This document shows, piece after piece, positions 25,300 to 33,836 of a stretch of DNA of 60,837 bases. Position numbers and translations under genes: made by a program. The stretch lies in contig CAITWD010000030.1 in assembly GCA_903896045.1 (NCBI GenBank), forward strand, positions 1 through 60,837. The letters run 5' to 3'. This stretch comes from an uncultured Actinomycetes bacterium. GTDB lineage: Bacteria > Actinomycetota > Thermoleophilia > Miltoncostaeales > Miltoncostaeaceae. The stretch's first letter is position 1; every line of letters begins with the position of its first letter. A model generated the notes under the pieces. It was not told the DNA's origin. It saw only the letters and a list, made by a program, of their open reading frames with translations, and searched no databases.

Positions 25300-27098
25300 G
25301 CGAGCGTATGCGTCGACCAGGTCTGCAGGTGTGGCTTGTCGCGACCTTGATCGCGGTTGGGGCACTCGCGAGTCTCTCGGTGCTGATATCGATCTTGCCG
25401 ACCTTCGAATCGAGCCTGCGTGATGCCCACGCAACTGCGACCGCACGTCAGCTGCGCAGCGACCTTGACCAGCAACTCAGCGAGCTCCCACCGCAATTGC
25501 CTGCGTCCGGCGCCGCGCTCAATGCCCTTGCGACAGCGATTGGCAGTAACGTAGGCGCGCAGGTCCGGATTATTTCCGCCGGCCTGACGACACATACGGG
25601 TACATCGGTGGGGTGTTGTGCGCTCCTCGATCACTTGCACGCCCAATATGGGAGTCGCCTCCCTGGCAACGCCGCATTTGTCGCAGATGGCAATCGCGCG
25701 GTCTATGCGCGAGTGGCCCAAGTGCAGACAGACCTTGATCCGCGCATCGTCGGCGCGGCGGGGAACTTCGTCATTGAGGCCGCCACTCCGGTGCGCGGTA
25801 TTTCTGGTGACGAGTTGGCCGCAATCCAGTTGCGTTTGATGTTGGCGGTGGCCGCGGTGCTCGGCCTTGCCGCCCTCGCGGGATATGGATTGAGCGTGTT
25901 TGTGGGGCGACGCATCGCGGTGCTGGCATCGACGGCATCATTATTGGCGGGCGGCGATTTGTCGGCGCGGGCGCCCCAGCAAGGCATTCGTGAGTTCGCG
26001 GTGTTGGGCGATAGCCTCAACAGTATGGCGAGTCAGATCGAGGGCCAAGTCGGCGAGATCACCAGTGAGCGCGACCGTGCGCGCGTGCTGATTTCATCAC
26101 TTGTCGAGGGCGTGATTGCGGTCGCCGATAGCACCCAGGTGACGATGCTTAACCCCGCGGCTCGGCGGATTTTGGGCCTCGAGCGCACTCCGAGTATTCG
26201 TACGGTGAGCGATCTGCCCACGCCGATTCATGATGCGATTCGCGCCGCTGGAGCGACGGGACGTGGTGAGATTCATGAAGGGGAAGTCACACTCGATGAT
26301 GGGACCGAAGTCGAGTTCGCCGTCACAGGTTTGAGTGCGCCAAGCGTCGGTGTGGTCGTCACCGTCCGCGATGTCACCGAGCAACGACGCCTTGATCGTG
26401 CCCGTCGTGATTTGGTGGCCAATGTGTCCCATGAATTGAAAACGCCGCTTGCCGCAATTAAGGGACTGCTTGAGCTCCTCGAGGGCGGGCGTGTTGACGC
26501 ACAGCGCCAAAAGGAATTTCTTGGACTGATGAGCGGTGAAGCGCAGCGTTTGGAACGATTGGTTGAGGAGCAATTGCAGCTGGCGCGCCTGGATAGCGGC
26601 GCACTTCCGTTGGACCGAGAGCACTTTGATTTGGATGCACTCGTGACCGGGGTCGTCGCATCGCGGATTCCGCTCGCCGAAGCTCAAGGTATCTCATTAA
26701 CGGCCCGTAGCGATGCGTTTGCCACGGTCGACGCTGACCCTGCGCGTATTGAGCAGGTACTGCTGATTCTCCTCGACAATGCGCTGCGTCACACCCCATC
26801 TGGTGGCGCAATCAGCGTCGGTGCCCGTCGGACGCCCGCCGAAGGACAAATCCTGGTCACCGATACAGGTGAGGGCATTCCCTATGAGGACCAGCCCTTC
26901 ATTTTCGATCGCTTTTATCGTGGCGACCAAAGCCGAGAAGGACGAAGTGCCGGCTTGGGCCTTGCGATTGCCCGCGGGATTGCAAAGGCGCACGGCGGAG
27001 TGATTGATGTGGTCTCAGTGCCCAACGAGGGAAGTACGTTCACCTTGCGATTGCCACTCGCGGTGCAACCCCATGTGCGCGATCTCGATGATCAGTAG
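25296..27098 (+). CDS. membrane sensor histidine kinase (HAMP, PAS, HisKA)
   Basis: 600 aa from GTG 25296. Two membrane helices at about 11-33 and 170-195 flank an extracytoplasmic sensor of roughly 135 residues that contains a Cys-Cys pair (SVGCCALLDH), possibly a disulfide or metal site. After the second helix come a HAMP (about 197-250), a PAS-like domain (SSLVEGVIAVADSTQVTMLNPAARRILGL) and HisKA with the phosphorylated His in VSHELKTPLAAIKG. The ATPase domain has LLDNALRHTP (N box), DTGEGIP (G1) and GLGLAIARGIAKAHGG (G2). Phospho-relay to the adjacent regulator is expected. Confidence 0.92.
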   Translation: MSERMRRPGLQVWLVATLIAVGALASLSVLISILPTFESSLRDAHATATARQLRSDLDQQLSELPPQLPASGAALNALATAIGSNVGAQVRIISAGLTTHTGTSVGCCALLDHLHAQYGSRLPGNAAFVADGNRAVYARVAQVQTDLDPRIVGAAGNFVIEAATPVRGISGDELAAIQLRLMLAVAAVLGLAALAGYGLSVFVGRRIAVLASTASLLAGGDLSARAPQQGIREFAVLGDSLNSMASQIEGQVGEITSERDRARVLISSLVEGVIAVADSTQVTMLNPAARRILGLERTPSIRTVSDLPTPIHDAIRAAGATGRGEIHEGEVTLDDGTEVEFAVTGLSAPSVGVVVTVRDVTEQRRLDRARRDLVANVSHELKTPLAAIKGLLELLEGGRVDAQRQKEFLGLMSGEAQRLERLVEEQLQLARLDSGALPLDREHFDLDALVTGVVASRIPLAEAQGISLTARSDAFATVDADPARIEQVLLILLDNALRHTPSGGAISVGARRTPAEGQILVTDTGEGIPYEDQPFIFDRFYRGDQSREGRSAGLGLAIARGIAKAHGGVIDVVSVPNEGSTFTLRLPLAVQPHVRDLDDQ

Positions 27099-27121
27099 GT
27101 GAGTCTGGGCGACCGAACCGC

Positions 27122-27127
27122 TAGCCT
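27122..27127 (+). promoter_or_regulatory. SDR gene -10 box
   Basis: TAGCCT ends 7 nt before ATG 27135, again at leaderless distance. Confidence 0.4.
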
Positions 27128-27134
27128 ACCGGCC

Positions 27135-27992
27135 ATGAGTACTCCAACTGTTCTTGTCACTGGTGCGGGTCGTGGGATTGGCCGTGCAACGGTCGAAGGC
27201 TTTCTTGCCGAGGGCTGGAAAGCGGTTGCGGGTGTACGTGATGTGGATGCGGCACAGGCGGCATTTGCTCCGCATCCCAATCTTGCGATCGTGCATCTCG
27301 ATGTCTGTGACGCGTTGAGCATTGCCAGCGGTACCGCGGCGGCGCGCCAATTTGCAGATGCGCCGCTTGCGGCGGTGGTGCCGAATGCCGGATACGCGGT
27401 GATGGGATCCTCCGAGGACACGGACCTTGACGTCGTACGTCAAATGTTCGAAACCAACCTGTTTGGGAATGCCGCCGTGATGCAGCATGTGTTGCCCGAG
27501 ATGCGTGCGTCGGGGCAGGGTGTGATCGTCTGTACCTCATCAGTTGGTGCGCGCTTGGCCAATCCACTCCTTGGGATGTACCACGCGAGTAAGTACGCGA
27601 TGACCGCGTGGGCGGAATCGATGGCGCTTGAACTTCTGCCATTCGGCGTGCGTGTCCATCTTGTCGAACCGGGCATGGTGAACACCGATTTTCCGATGGC
27701 GACGCGAGCGACAGGAGCGATTGCTCAGGGTGAGGGCCCGTACGCGCCACTTTTTGGGGAGCTCCGCGATGGATTTCGTTCGTGGCGTGAGCGGTTGGGT
27801 GTTGGGGCAAGTGATGTCGCCGAGGTGATTGTGGCGACCGCGTTGGACCCACGCGCTCCATTTCGGATCCCGGTAGGTTCAGATGCGATTGAAATGACGG
27901 CAGCGCGCGCGAAACTCGATGATGCTGCGTTTCACCGCTGGCAGATGGACTTTCTTGGGATGTCGTGGGGGCAGGAGCGGCCGGAGGAGTGA
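27135..27992 (+). CDS. short-chain dehydrogenase/reductase
   Basis: 285 aa classical SDR. Cofactor-binding TGAGRGIG at 10-17, an Asp-containing strand LDVCD near 57, NAG (VPNAGYAV) and catalytic S...YxxxK in TSSVGARLANPLLGMYHASKYAMTAW. EPGMVNTDFP follows. The arginine after the first strand (VRDVDAA) hints at NADP(H). The substrate is unknown. It precedes the glycerate kinase gene, whose start overlaps this stop, so they share a transcript; a reductase of hydroxypyruvate or tartronate semialdehyde type would fit but is not shown by sequence. Confidence 0.82.
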   Translation: MSTPTVLVTGAGRGIGRATVEGFLAEGWKAVAGVRDVDAAQAAFAPHPNLAIVHLDVCDALSIASGTAAARQFADAPLAAVVPNAGYAVMGSSEDTDLDVVRQMFETNLFGNAAVMQHVLPEMRASGQGVIVCTSSVGARLANPLLGMYHASKYAMTAWAESMALELLPFGVRVHLVEPGMVNTDFPMATRATGAIAQGEGPYAPLFGELRDGFRSWRERLGVGASDVAEVIVATALDPRAPFRIPVGSDAIEMTAARAKLDDAAFHRWQMDFLGMSWGQERPEE

Positions 27993-29161
27993 TTGGTCCA
28001 GTCGTTGTGGCCCCGGCAGCATTTAAGGGGGCGCTTTCTGCATCGGAGGCGGCCAGGGCAATTGCGGCAGGGATCCAACTCGCGGCGACCGGTACATTGG
28101 TGCGCATCGTTCCCGTGGCCGATGGCGGTGAGGGGACGTTGGATGCACTCGTTGGGGCGCGCGGCGGCCGCCGTCGCACGACATTGGTCAGTGATCCTCT
28201 GGGGAGAGAGATCACTGCGGTCATTGGCGAATTGCCAGGCCATACCTGTGTCGTGGAGCTCGCCCAAGCGTCAGGGTACGAGCGCCTTGGGGCAGATGAG
28301 CGCGATCCGGAGGTCACATCTTCCTTTGGAACCGGCCAACAGATTCGTATGGCGCTTGATCTCGGGGCCGAGCGCATCATTTTGGGTCTCGGCGGGAGCG
28401 CAACCAATGATGGGGCAATGGGACTGTCCCGTGCCCTCGGTGTGCGATTTTTGGATGCGGACGGCCATGAGCTCGCGGGTATGGGTGCCGATCTTTCACG
28501 GGTAACTGAGATCGATGTCTCCGGTCGTGACCCACGCCTTGCCGGAACGCAGATTGTGATTGCCAGCGATGTCACCAATCCATTTGCCGGACCGGATGGC
28601 GCAGCGCATGTGTTTGCGCCGCAAAAAGGCGCCGATCCCGCTGCCGTTGCACGCCTCGATGCGGGACTCACCCACTATGCCTCGGTCCTCGCGCGCGCGA
28701 CGGGGGTCGACGTTCGCCATCTGCGTGGTGCCGGTGCCGCCGGTGGGGTCGCGGGTGGTGTGATCGCGCTGTTCGGTGGTGTGGTGACTCCCGGCGCAGA
28801 GTTGGTGTTGTCATCGGCAGGGCTCGAGGAGCAGCTTGTCGGCGCGCAGTTGTGCATCACCGGTGAGGGGCGGCTTGATCTGCAGTCACTCAACGGGAAA
28901 GCGGTCAGCGCAGTTGCTGCGGCTGCGAACCGTGCGGGGGTGCCATGTCTTGCGTTGTGTGGGTCCCTTGACCTCTTGCCGGGGATGGTTCGGCGCATGG
29001 GCCTGACCGCGGCATTTCCGATTAATCGTTCGCTTGTAACGGAGCCCGATGCGCTTGCGGCAACCGAGACAAATTTGGCGGCGATGTCTGCGGCGCTTGC
29101 CAGTACCTGGCAGCGCGCCTGCCACGCGCCTTCATCGTCATCGTTACAGGAGCTTGATTAG
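27989..29161 (+). CDS. glycerate kinase (GarK/GlxK family)
   Basis: 390 aa from GTG 27989 (GTGA overlap with the SDR); a GTG at 27965 is the alternative. The protein begins with the family start VVVAPAAFKGALSASEAARAI and has VADGGEGTLDAL, SSFGTGQQI, LGGSATNDGAMG and SDVTNPFAGP. TGEGRLDLQSLNGKA near the C-terminus completes the pattern. Members of this family phosphorylate D-glycerate, usually on C2 to give 2-phosphoglycerate. It lies convergent to gpgP, the last step of glucosylglycerate synthesis, so it may recycle glycerate from that solute. Stops overlap in TTAG. Confidence 0.88.
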   Translation: MIGPVVVAPAAFKGALSASEAARAIAAGIQLAATGTLVRIVPVADGGEGTLDALVGARGGRRRTTLVSDPLGREITAVIGELPGHTCVVELAQASGYERLGADERDPEVTSSFGTGQQIRMALDLGAERIILGLGGSATNDGAMGLSRALGVRFLDADGHELAGMGADLSRVTEIDVSGRDPRLAGTQIVIASDVTNPFAGPDGAAHVFAPQKGADPAAVARLDAGLTHYASVLARATGVDVRHLRGAGAAGGVAGGVIALFGGVVTPGAELVLSSAGLEEQLVGAQLCITGEGRLDLQSLNGKAVSAVAAAANRAGVPCLALCGSLDLLPGMVRRMGLTAAFPINRSLVTEPDALAATETNLAAMSAALASTWQRACHAPSSSSLQELD

Positions 29162-29898
29162 GTCCCCAGCCAGGCGGTCACGGCTTCGAGTACGCCATCA
29201 CCATGCGTTCCTGTGGTGATCCACTGGGCGCGTGCGGCGATCTCGGGGTCGGCGTCGGCGCCATTGCGCACCAAGGCAAATGTGCCGACGCACGATTGCA
29301 TCTCGAGATCTTCCCCCGAATCGCCAACCGCAAGACATGCGTCGGGGCGACATCCGTTGGCTGCCATGTGTCGCACCACCGAGAGCGCCTTGGTCGCGCC
29401 TGCGGGAAGCACGTGGTAGACGTGCGCTGCCCCGGGGCCAATGTGTCCATTGTCAGCGAAGCGAAGTTGGCCTGCGGAATAGTTGGTGACCCATTCTGCG
29501 GTATCAACGCGGGCCACACCGCGGAGGCAGTGACTTCCCGCCCTCCCCCACATTGCCTCAGGATGGATTTCGAGTCCCGTATCGCGATCCAGAAGTGCTT
29601 CGATGATCCCCGTTGTGGCAATCGCCTCGAGGATGGTCTGGCCGGGCGCTGTCGGAAAACCCGCATCGAGTGCTCCCAATTCGGCAAGCACTCCGGCGGC
29701 ACCGAGTACTCGGCCGACGATTTCCAGGCGCAGTGCGCTGCGGCCGCTGACCAAGACATAGGGAACTCCGGCCGCAGTAAGACGTGCCAACGCCTCGACC
29801 CCGGAGGTCGTGGGCTGGCGCGTTCCCGAATGCAAAATAGATCCTCCGGCGCCGAAGAGGGTGCCATCGAGATCGAGATAGCAGCAGCGTGCGCTCAT
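29158..29898 (-). CDS. gpgP: HAD phosphatase, probable glucosyl-3-phosphoglycerate phosphatase
   Basis: 246 aa Cof/MPGP-type HAD enzyme. Motif I LDLDGTLF (8-15) with both Asp, motif II VLVSGRSALR, the conserved Lys in GATKALSVV and motif IV VGDSGEDLEM. Cap domain between motifs II and III. The start overlaps the stop of gpgS as ATGA. Pairing with gpgS indicates dephosphorylation of glucosyl-3-phosphoglycerate to glucosylglycerate, as in known gpgS-gpgP pairs. A mannosyl version is possible; assignment rests on context. Confidence 0.75.
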   Translation of the reverse strand: MSARCCYLDLDGTLFGAGGSILHSGTRQPTTSGVEALARLTAAGVPYVLVSGRSALRLEIVGRVLGAAGVLAELGALDAGFPTAPGQTILEAIATTGIIEALLDRDTGLEIHPEAMWGRAGSHCLRGVARVDTAEWVTNYSAGQLRFADNGHIGPGAAHVYHVLPAGATKALSVVRHMAANGCRPDACLAVGDSGEDLEMQSCVGTFALVRNGADADPEIAARAQWITTGTHGDGVLEAVTAWLGT

Positions 29899-30848
29899 GG
29901 GGCGGGAAGTCGGGGAGGCGTGAGGATGTCGCGCATTGGAGGGCGCTCCGCTGGTGCAATCGCGTGGCTGGTCATCGTCCAGCCATTGTCGGTGCGTTCC
30001 GGACGTGCGTAGGTATCTGCCTGTGTGAGCACCGCGGGGATGCGCCCATCCCGCGATAAGCGTTGGAGCACCGCATGCTGGATCGCGAATGCCATCTTCC
30101 CCAGGGCCGCTGTCGGTTGATTGACATGAGCGCGGTGACCGAGATCGACTTGGGCCAACCCGGTGAGTCCCACGGTCGCATATGCATCCAGAAGCAGACC
30201 AATCTCGACGGCGTATCCAGTGAAAAAGGGAAGTTGTTCAAGCAGGCTGCGACGCCCGGCCTGCTCGCCGGCCAGGGGTTGGACGAGGCCTGCTAACTCG
30301 GGATAAAAGAGGTTCAACAATGGGCGGGCACAAATCTCGGTGACGCGACCCCCGTCGGCGGTCTCACCGAGTTGACGGGTGTACATCGCTTTGACAAATG
30401 CGACCTCGGGATCGGTCAGCAGGGCCCCAAGCATTCCCGGAACAAAGTGCGATTGAAAATCGTGGATATCGGAGTCAATCCAACAGATGATGTCTCCGTG
30501 TGTCACGGCGAGGCTTTTCCACATCGCCTCCCCCTTGCCCGCCCCTGGACCCACCTCAGTCAGAATCTCATCATCCTGAAACACCGTCGCTCCATGATCG
30601 CGTGCGATCTGGGCAGTGCCGTCGTTTGATCGGGAGTCGATGACGACGATCTCATCAACAAGCGGCGTCGCATCCACCCAGTCGGTGTGAATCCGTTCGA
30701 GGATCGGTCCGATCGTCGTTGCAACGTTCAATGCAGGCAGGCACACACTGACCGTGTACCCGTGCGCACGTTTCGCAGCGAGCAGGACCTCGGGGTCGAA
30801 GTTCGTACCTTTTACTGTTCGCCGCGTGAGCCATTGTTCTCGTGTCAT
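29895..30848 (-). CDS. gpgS: glucosyl-3-phosphoglycerate synthase
   Basis: 317 aa GT81-type enzyme. VSVCLPALNVATTIGPIL (33-50), IDSRSNDGT (70-78) and GKGEAMWKSL are donor-site blocks, and metal-binding D125-S-D127 lies in CWIDSDIHDF. LAGEQAGRRSLLEQLPFFTGYAVEIGLLLD matches GpgS of actinobacteria. It joins NDP-glucose and 3-phosphoglycerate. The product is precursor to glucosylglycerate, a compatible solute, and in mycobacteria to methylglucose lipopolysaccharide. A TATCGT box ends 8 nt before the ATG at 30848. Confidence 0.92.
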   Translation of the reverse strand: MTREQWLTRRTVKGTNFDPEVLLAAKRAHGYTVSVCLPALNVATTIGPILERIHTDWVDATPLVDEIVVIDSRSNDGTAQIARDHGATVFQDDEILTEVGPGAGKGEAMWKSLAVTHGDIICWIDSDIHDFQSHFVPGMLGALLTDPEVAFVKAMYTRQLGETADGGRVTEICARPLLNLFYPELAGLVQPLAGEQAGRRSLLEQLPFFTGYAVEIGLLLDAYATVGLTGLAQVDLGHRAHVNQPTAALGKMAFAIQHAVLQRLSRDGRIPAVLTQADTYARPERTDNGWTMTSHAIAPAERPPMRDILTPPRLPAP

Positions 30849-30856
30849 CCCCGCAG

Positions 30857-30862
30857 ACGATA
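30857..30862 (-). promoter_or_regulatory. gpgS -10 box
   Basis: TATCGT on the minus strand, 8 nt before the gpgS ATG. Together with the divergent rmlA box at 30880-30885 it fills the 47-bp gap. Confidence 0.45.
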
Positions 30863-30879
30863 GTGATCGGCGGGTCCTG

Positions 30880-30885
30880 TAGCGT
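30880..30885 (+). promoter_or_regulatory. rmlA -10 box
   Basis: TAGCGT, extended by TG two bases upstream (TGTAGCGT), ends 10 nt before ATG 30896; AGGAG at 30887-30891 is a possible ribosome-binding site. Confidence 0.4.
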
Positions 30886-30895
30886 CAGGAGCATC

Positions 30896-31969
30896 ATGAA
30901 ACAAACACTCAAGGGCTTGGTGTTGTCGGGCGGCGCGGGTACCCGCCTGCGGCCGATTACCCACACCAGTGCCAAGCAGCTCGTTCCTGTGGCGAATAAG
31001 CCGGTGCTGTTTTATGGGCTCGAGGCCCTGCGGGATGCGGGAATTCGTGAAATCGGCATCATCGTGGGGGATACCCATGCCGAAATTGAGGCCGCAGTTG
31101 GCGACGGGTCGCAATTCGGCGTTGAGGTCACCTACATTCGTCAGTCAGCCCCATTAGGGCTCGCTCATGCGGTCTTGACCGCCGAGGAATTTCTGGGGGA
31201 TGCACAATTTGTGATGTACCTCGGCGACAATCTCTTGCGCGATGGGATTCAGGGGCTCGTTGAGGACTTTCGCACCAACGATGCCGCCGCCATGATCCTG
31301 TTGCAGCAGGTGCCAAATCCCGAGTCGTACGGGGTTGCCGAGCTCGAGGGTGGCCGTGTGGTGCGCCTTGTGGAGAAGCCCAGTGCACCGAAGTCGGATC
31401 TGGCACTCGTGGGTGTCTACATGTTCGGCCCATCGATTCTGGCTGCCGCAAAGGCGATCGCACCATCCCCGCGCGGGGAACTCGAGATCACGGATGCAAT
31501 TCAGCATCTCATTGATATCGGTGAGCGGGTTGAGCCGTCGGTAGTGACCGGATGGTGGAAGGACACCGGCATGCTCGATGACATGCTGGAAGCAAACCGA
31601 CTGATTTTGGATGTCATTGCGCCACGGATTGATGGCGAGGTTGAGAACTCGACCATCGAGGGGCGTGTGGTCATTGAAGAGGGCGCGCGTGTGATTAACT
31701 CTTCCGTCCGTGGTCCGGCGATCATCGGATCGGGTGCCGTGATTGAGAATGCGTATGTGGGTCCATATTCGGCGATTTCCGCGGGCGTACTCATTCGCAA
31801 TTCGGAAGTTGAGCACTCCATATTTTTAGAAAATAGCCAGCTCGATGGCATCGATGCACGCGTGGAGAGCAGCTTGGTCGGACGTGGCGTCGTGATCCGC
31901 AAATCCGACGCCAAGCCGCGTGCCTACCGCTTCATGGTGGGCGACTCGTCCACGATTGGGCTGATTTAG
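30896..31969 (+). CDS. rmlA: glucose-1-phosphate thymidylyltransferase, long form
   Basis: 357 aa. Nucleotidyltransferase domain with LVLSGGAGTRLRPITHTSAKQLVPVANKP (8-36) and MYLGDNLL, VEKPSAPKSDLALVGVYMF and GWWKDTG. The C-terminal third (about 245-350) is a left-handed beta-helix of hexapeptide repeats (ENSTIEGRVVIEEGARVINSSVRGPAIIG). This architecture is that of long RmlA-type enzymes of actinobacteria and archaea. It makes dTDP-glucose for dTDP-rhamnose. rmlD and rmlB follow. Confidence 0.9.
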   Translation: MKQTLKGLVLSGGAGTRLRPITHTSAKQLVPVANKPVLFYGLEALRDAGIREIGIIVGDTHAEIEAAVGDGSQFGVEVTYIRQSAPLGLAHAVLTAEEFLGDAQFVMYLGDNLLRDGIQGLVEDFRTNDAAAMILLQQVPNPESYGVAELEGGRVVRLVEKPSAPKSDLALVGVYMFGPSILAAAKAIAPSPRGELEITDAIQHLIDIGERVEPSVVTGWWKDTGMLDDMLEANRLILDVIAPRIDGEVENSTIEGRVVIEEGARVINSSVRGPAIIGSGAVIENAYVGPYSAISAGVLIRNSEVEHSIFLENSQLDGIDARVESSLVGRGVVIRKSDAKPRAYRFMVGDSSTIGLI

Positions 31970-31974
31970 CACCG

Positions 31975-32805
31975 ATGCGGGTATTGGTCACAGGTGCCAA
32001 CGGGATGCTCGGCCAAGACCTCATCCCCTATTTGCGTGCGCACGGACATGAGGTGACGGGTATCGACATGGAGGTCGATATTCGGGATGCAACCCAGGTC
32101 GACGATGCAGTGGGACGCCTCGCTCCCGAGGCCATCATCCACTGTGCGGCATGGACCGATGTCGATGGGGCAGAGACCCAAGAATCTGCTGCCTACGAGG
32201 TCAATGTGACCGGAGCCGGCAATGTTGCGCGCGCCGCCGCCGCCTGCGGTGCAGCACTGGTGTACGTCTCAACCGACTATGTCTTTGATGGGACCAGCGC
32301 ACGCGACTACACCGAGAATGACACGACCGCACCGATTGGGGCCTATGGTCGCACCAAGCTCGCTGGGGAGAATGCGGTGCGTGCCGCCCATCCCACCGGG
32401 GCACGGATTGCCCGGACCGCGTGGCTCTATGGCGCACATGGACGCAACTTTGTGGACACGATGCGGGCTCTTGGGGCAGAACGGGATGTGGTCCAGGTCG
32501 TCGATGACCAGCTGGGATCACCGACATGGACTCGCGACCTTGCGCCAGCGCTTGCCCAGATCATGATGCTCCCACCGGGGATCTATCACACCTCTGGCGG
32601 TGGCCAGGTGACGTGGGCGGGTTTTGCACGCGCAATCTTTGCTGCGACCAACAGCGCCTGTGCGGTCGACCCAATCACGACTGAGCAATTGGGGCGACCC
32701 GCCCCCCGCCCCCGCCGTTCTGTACTCGCGGTCACAAAAGAGGGCGCACCGCAATTGCGGGATTGGAATGAGGCGCTGACGCACTATCTCAAGGAGACGG
32801 CATGA
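31975..32805 (+). CDS. rmlD: dTDP-4-dehydrorhamnose reductase
   Basis: 276 aa. NADPH-binding VTGANGMLGQDL at 5-16, DIRDATQVDDAV, CAAWTDVDGAE and NVTGAGNVARAA. Catalytic YVSTDYVFDG and YGRTKLAGE (YxxxK). The C-terminal substrate-binding part (YHTSGGGQVTWAGFARAIF, RPRRSVLA) matches RmlD. It reduces dTDP-4-keto-L-rhamnose to dTDP-L-rhamnose. It begins 5 bp after rmlA and overlaps rmlB as ATGA. The length is that of the reductase alone, so it is not a RmlC-RmlD fusion. Confidence 0.93.
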   Translation: MRVLVTGANGMLGQDLIPYLRAHGHEVTGIDMEVDIRDATQVDDAVGRLAPEAIIHCAAWTDVDGAETQESAAYEVNVTGAGNVARAAAACGAALVYVSTDYVFDGTSARDYTENDTTAPIGAYGRTKLAGENAVRAAHPTGARIARTAWLYGAHGRNFVDTMRALGAERDVVQVVDDQLGSPTWTRDLAPALAQIMMLPPGIYHTSGGGQVTWAGFARAIFAATNSACAVDPITTEQLGRPAPRPRRSVLAVTKEGAPQLRDWNEALTHYLKETA

Positions 32806-33794
32806 AACTGCTGGTGACCGGCGGCTGCGGGTTTATTGGGTCGACCTTCGTCCGCATGGCGCTTGCCCGGGGCCACGAGGTGGTCAATGTGGACAAGCTG
32901 ACCTACGCAGGAAATCCGGCGAACGTGGCAGAGGTTGCCGACGATCCGAAATATCACTTTGTGCACGCCGATATTGCCGATGCGCCGGCGATGGCAGACG
33001 CCCTTACGGGTGTCGATGCCGTCGTAAATATGGCTGCAGAAAGCCATGTGGATCGCAGCATTCTGGATCCTGCTGCCTTTCCGATGACTGACGTTGTCGG
33101 TACCGCCGTCATCCTGGATCAGTCGCGCCGTGCGGGTGTTGGGCGTTTCGTACAGGTCTCCACCGATGAGGTGTATGGGTCAATCCCGGTGGGCCTCTTT
33201 CGTGAGACCGATCCCTTGAACCCTTCAAGCCCCTATTCGGCGAGCAAAGCAGGCGGTGACCTGCAGGCCCTTGCGTGGCACCACACCTATGGAATGGATG
33301 TGGTGGTGACGCGCGGTTCAAACACCTATGGTCCGCGTCAATATCCCGAAAAGCTGATTCCGCTGTTTGTGACCAACGCGCTCGATGGGGAGCAATTGCC
33401 GGTGTACGGCGATGGGCAGCAGATCCGCGATTGGATTCACGTTGAGGATCACTGCTCGGGTGTCTTTGCTGCCCTAGAACACGGTATCGCCGGTGAGGTC
33501 TACAACGTCGGTGGTGGCAACGAACGCACGAATCTTGAGATCACCGAGCGCATTTTGGAGTACACCAATCGCGATGCCTCACTGATCCGCTATGTCGAAG
33601 ATCGCCTCGGGCATGACCGTCGCTACGCTCTGGCAACGGAAAAACTGTCGTTATTGGGATGGTCGGCGGCGGTCGATTTTGGAACCGGACTCACGGACAC
33701 CGTGACCTGGTACCGCGACAATCGCGCCTGGTGGGAGCCCATCAAGTCCGGCGAGTATCGGGCGTACTACGACGAGCAGTACGGACAGCGCTAG
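32802..33794 (+). CDS. rmlB: dTDP-glucose 4,6-dehydratase
   Basis: 330 aa extended SDR. NAD-binding GGCGFIGS at 6-13, NMAAESHVDRSI, VSTDEVYG and catalytic SPYSASKAGGD. NTYGPRQYPEKLIP, RDWIHVEDHC and GHDRRYAL are diagnostic for RmlB. It converts dTDP-glucose to dTDP-4-keto-6-deoxyglucose. It is the last gene of rmlA-rmlD-rmlB; an rmlC epimerase is not in the window. Confidence 0.95.
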   Translation: MKLLVTGGCGFIGSTFVRMALARGHEVVNVDKLTYAGNPANVAEVADDPKYHFVHADIADAPAMADALTGVDAVVNMAAESHVDRSILDPAAFPMTDVVGTAVILDQSRRAGVGRFVQVSTDEVYGSIPVGLFRETDPLNPSSPYSASKAGGDLQALAWHHTYGMDVVVTRGSNTYGPRQYPEKLIPLFVTNALDGEQLPVYGDGQQIRDWIHVEDHCSGVFAALEHGIAGEVYNVGGGNERTNLEITERILEYTNRDASLIRYVEDRLGHDRRYALATEKLSLLGWSAAVDFGTGLTDTVTWYRDNRAWWEPIKSGEYRAYYDEQYGQR

Positions 33795-33806
33795 AAGGCC
33801 ATACCG

Positions 33807-33830
33807 GGGCGCCGCATTCTGCCGGCGCCC
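33807..33830. terminator. hairpin between convergent rmlB and acetyltransferase genes
   Basis: GGGCGCCG and CGGCGCCC pair perfectly around an 8-nt loop. There is no T-run on either strand, so it is a GC-rich hairpin of the kind often found between convergent actinobacterial genes; termination activity is inferred. Confidence 0.5.
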
Positions 33831-33836
33831 ACAGGG

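Noticed and set aside
27157-28671. 504-codon ORF on the minus strand
   Set aside because: It crosses two well-supported plus-strand genes (SDR and glycerate kinase) and its protein is Pro/Ser/Arg-rich, a frame shadow.
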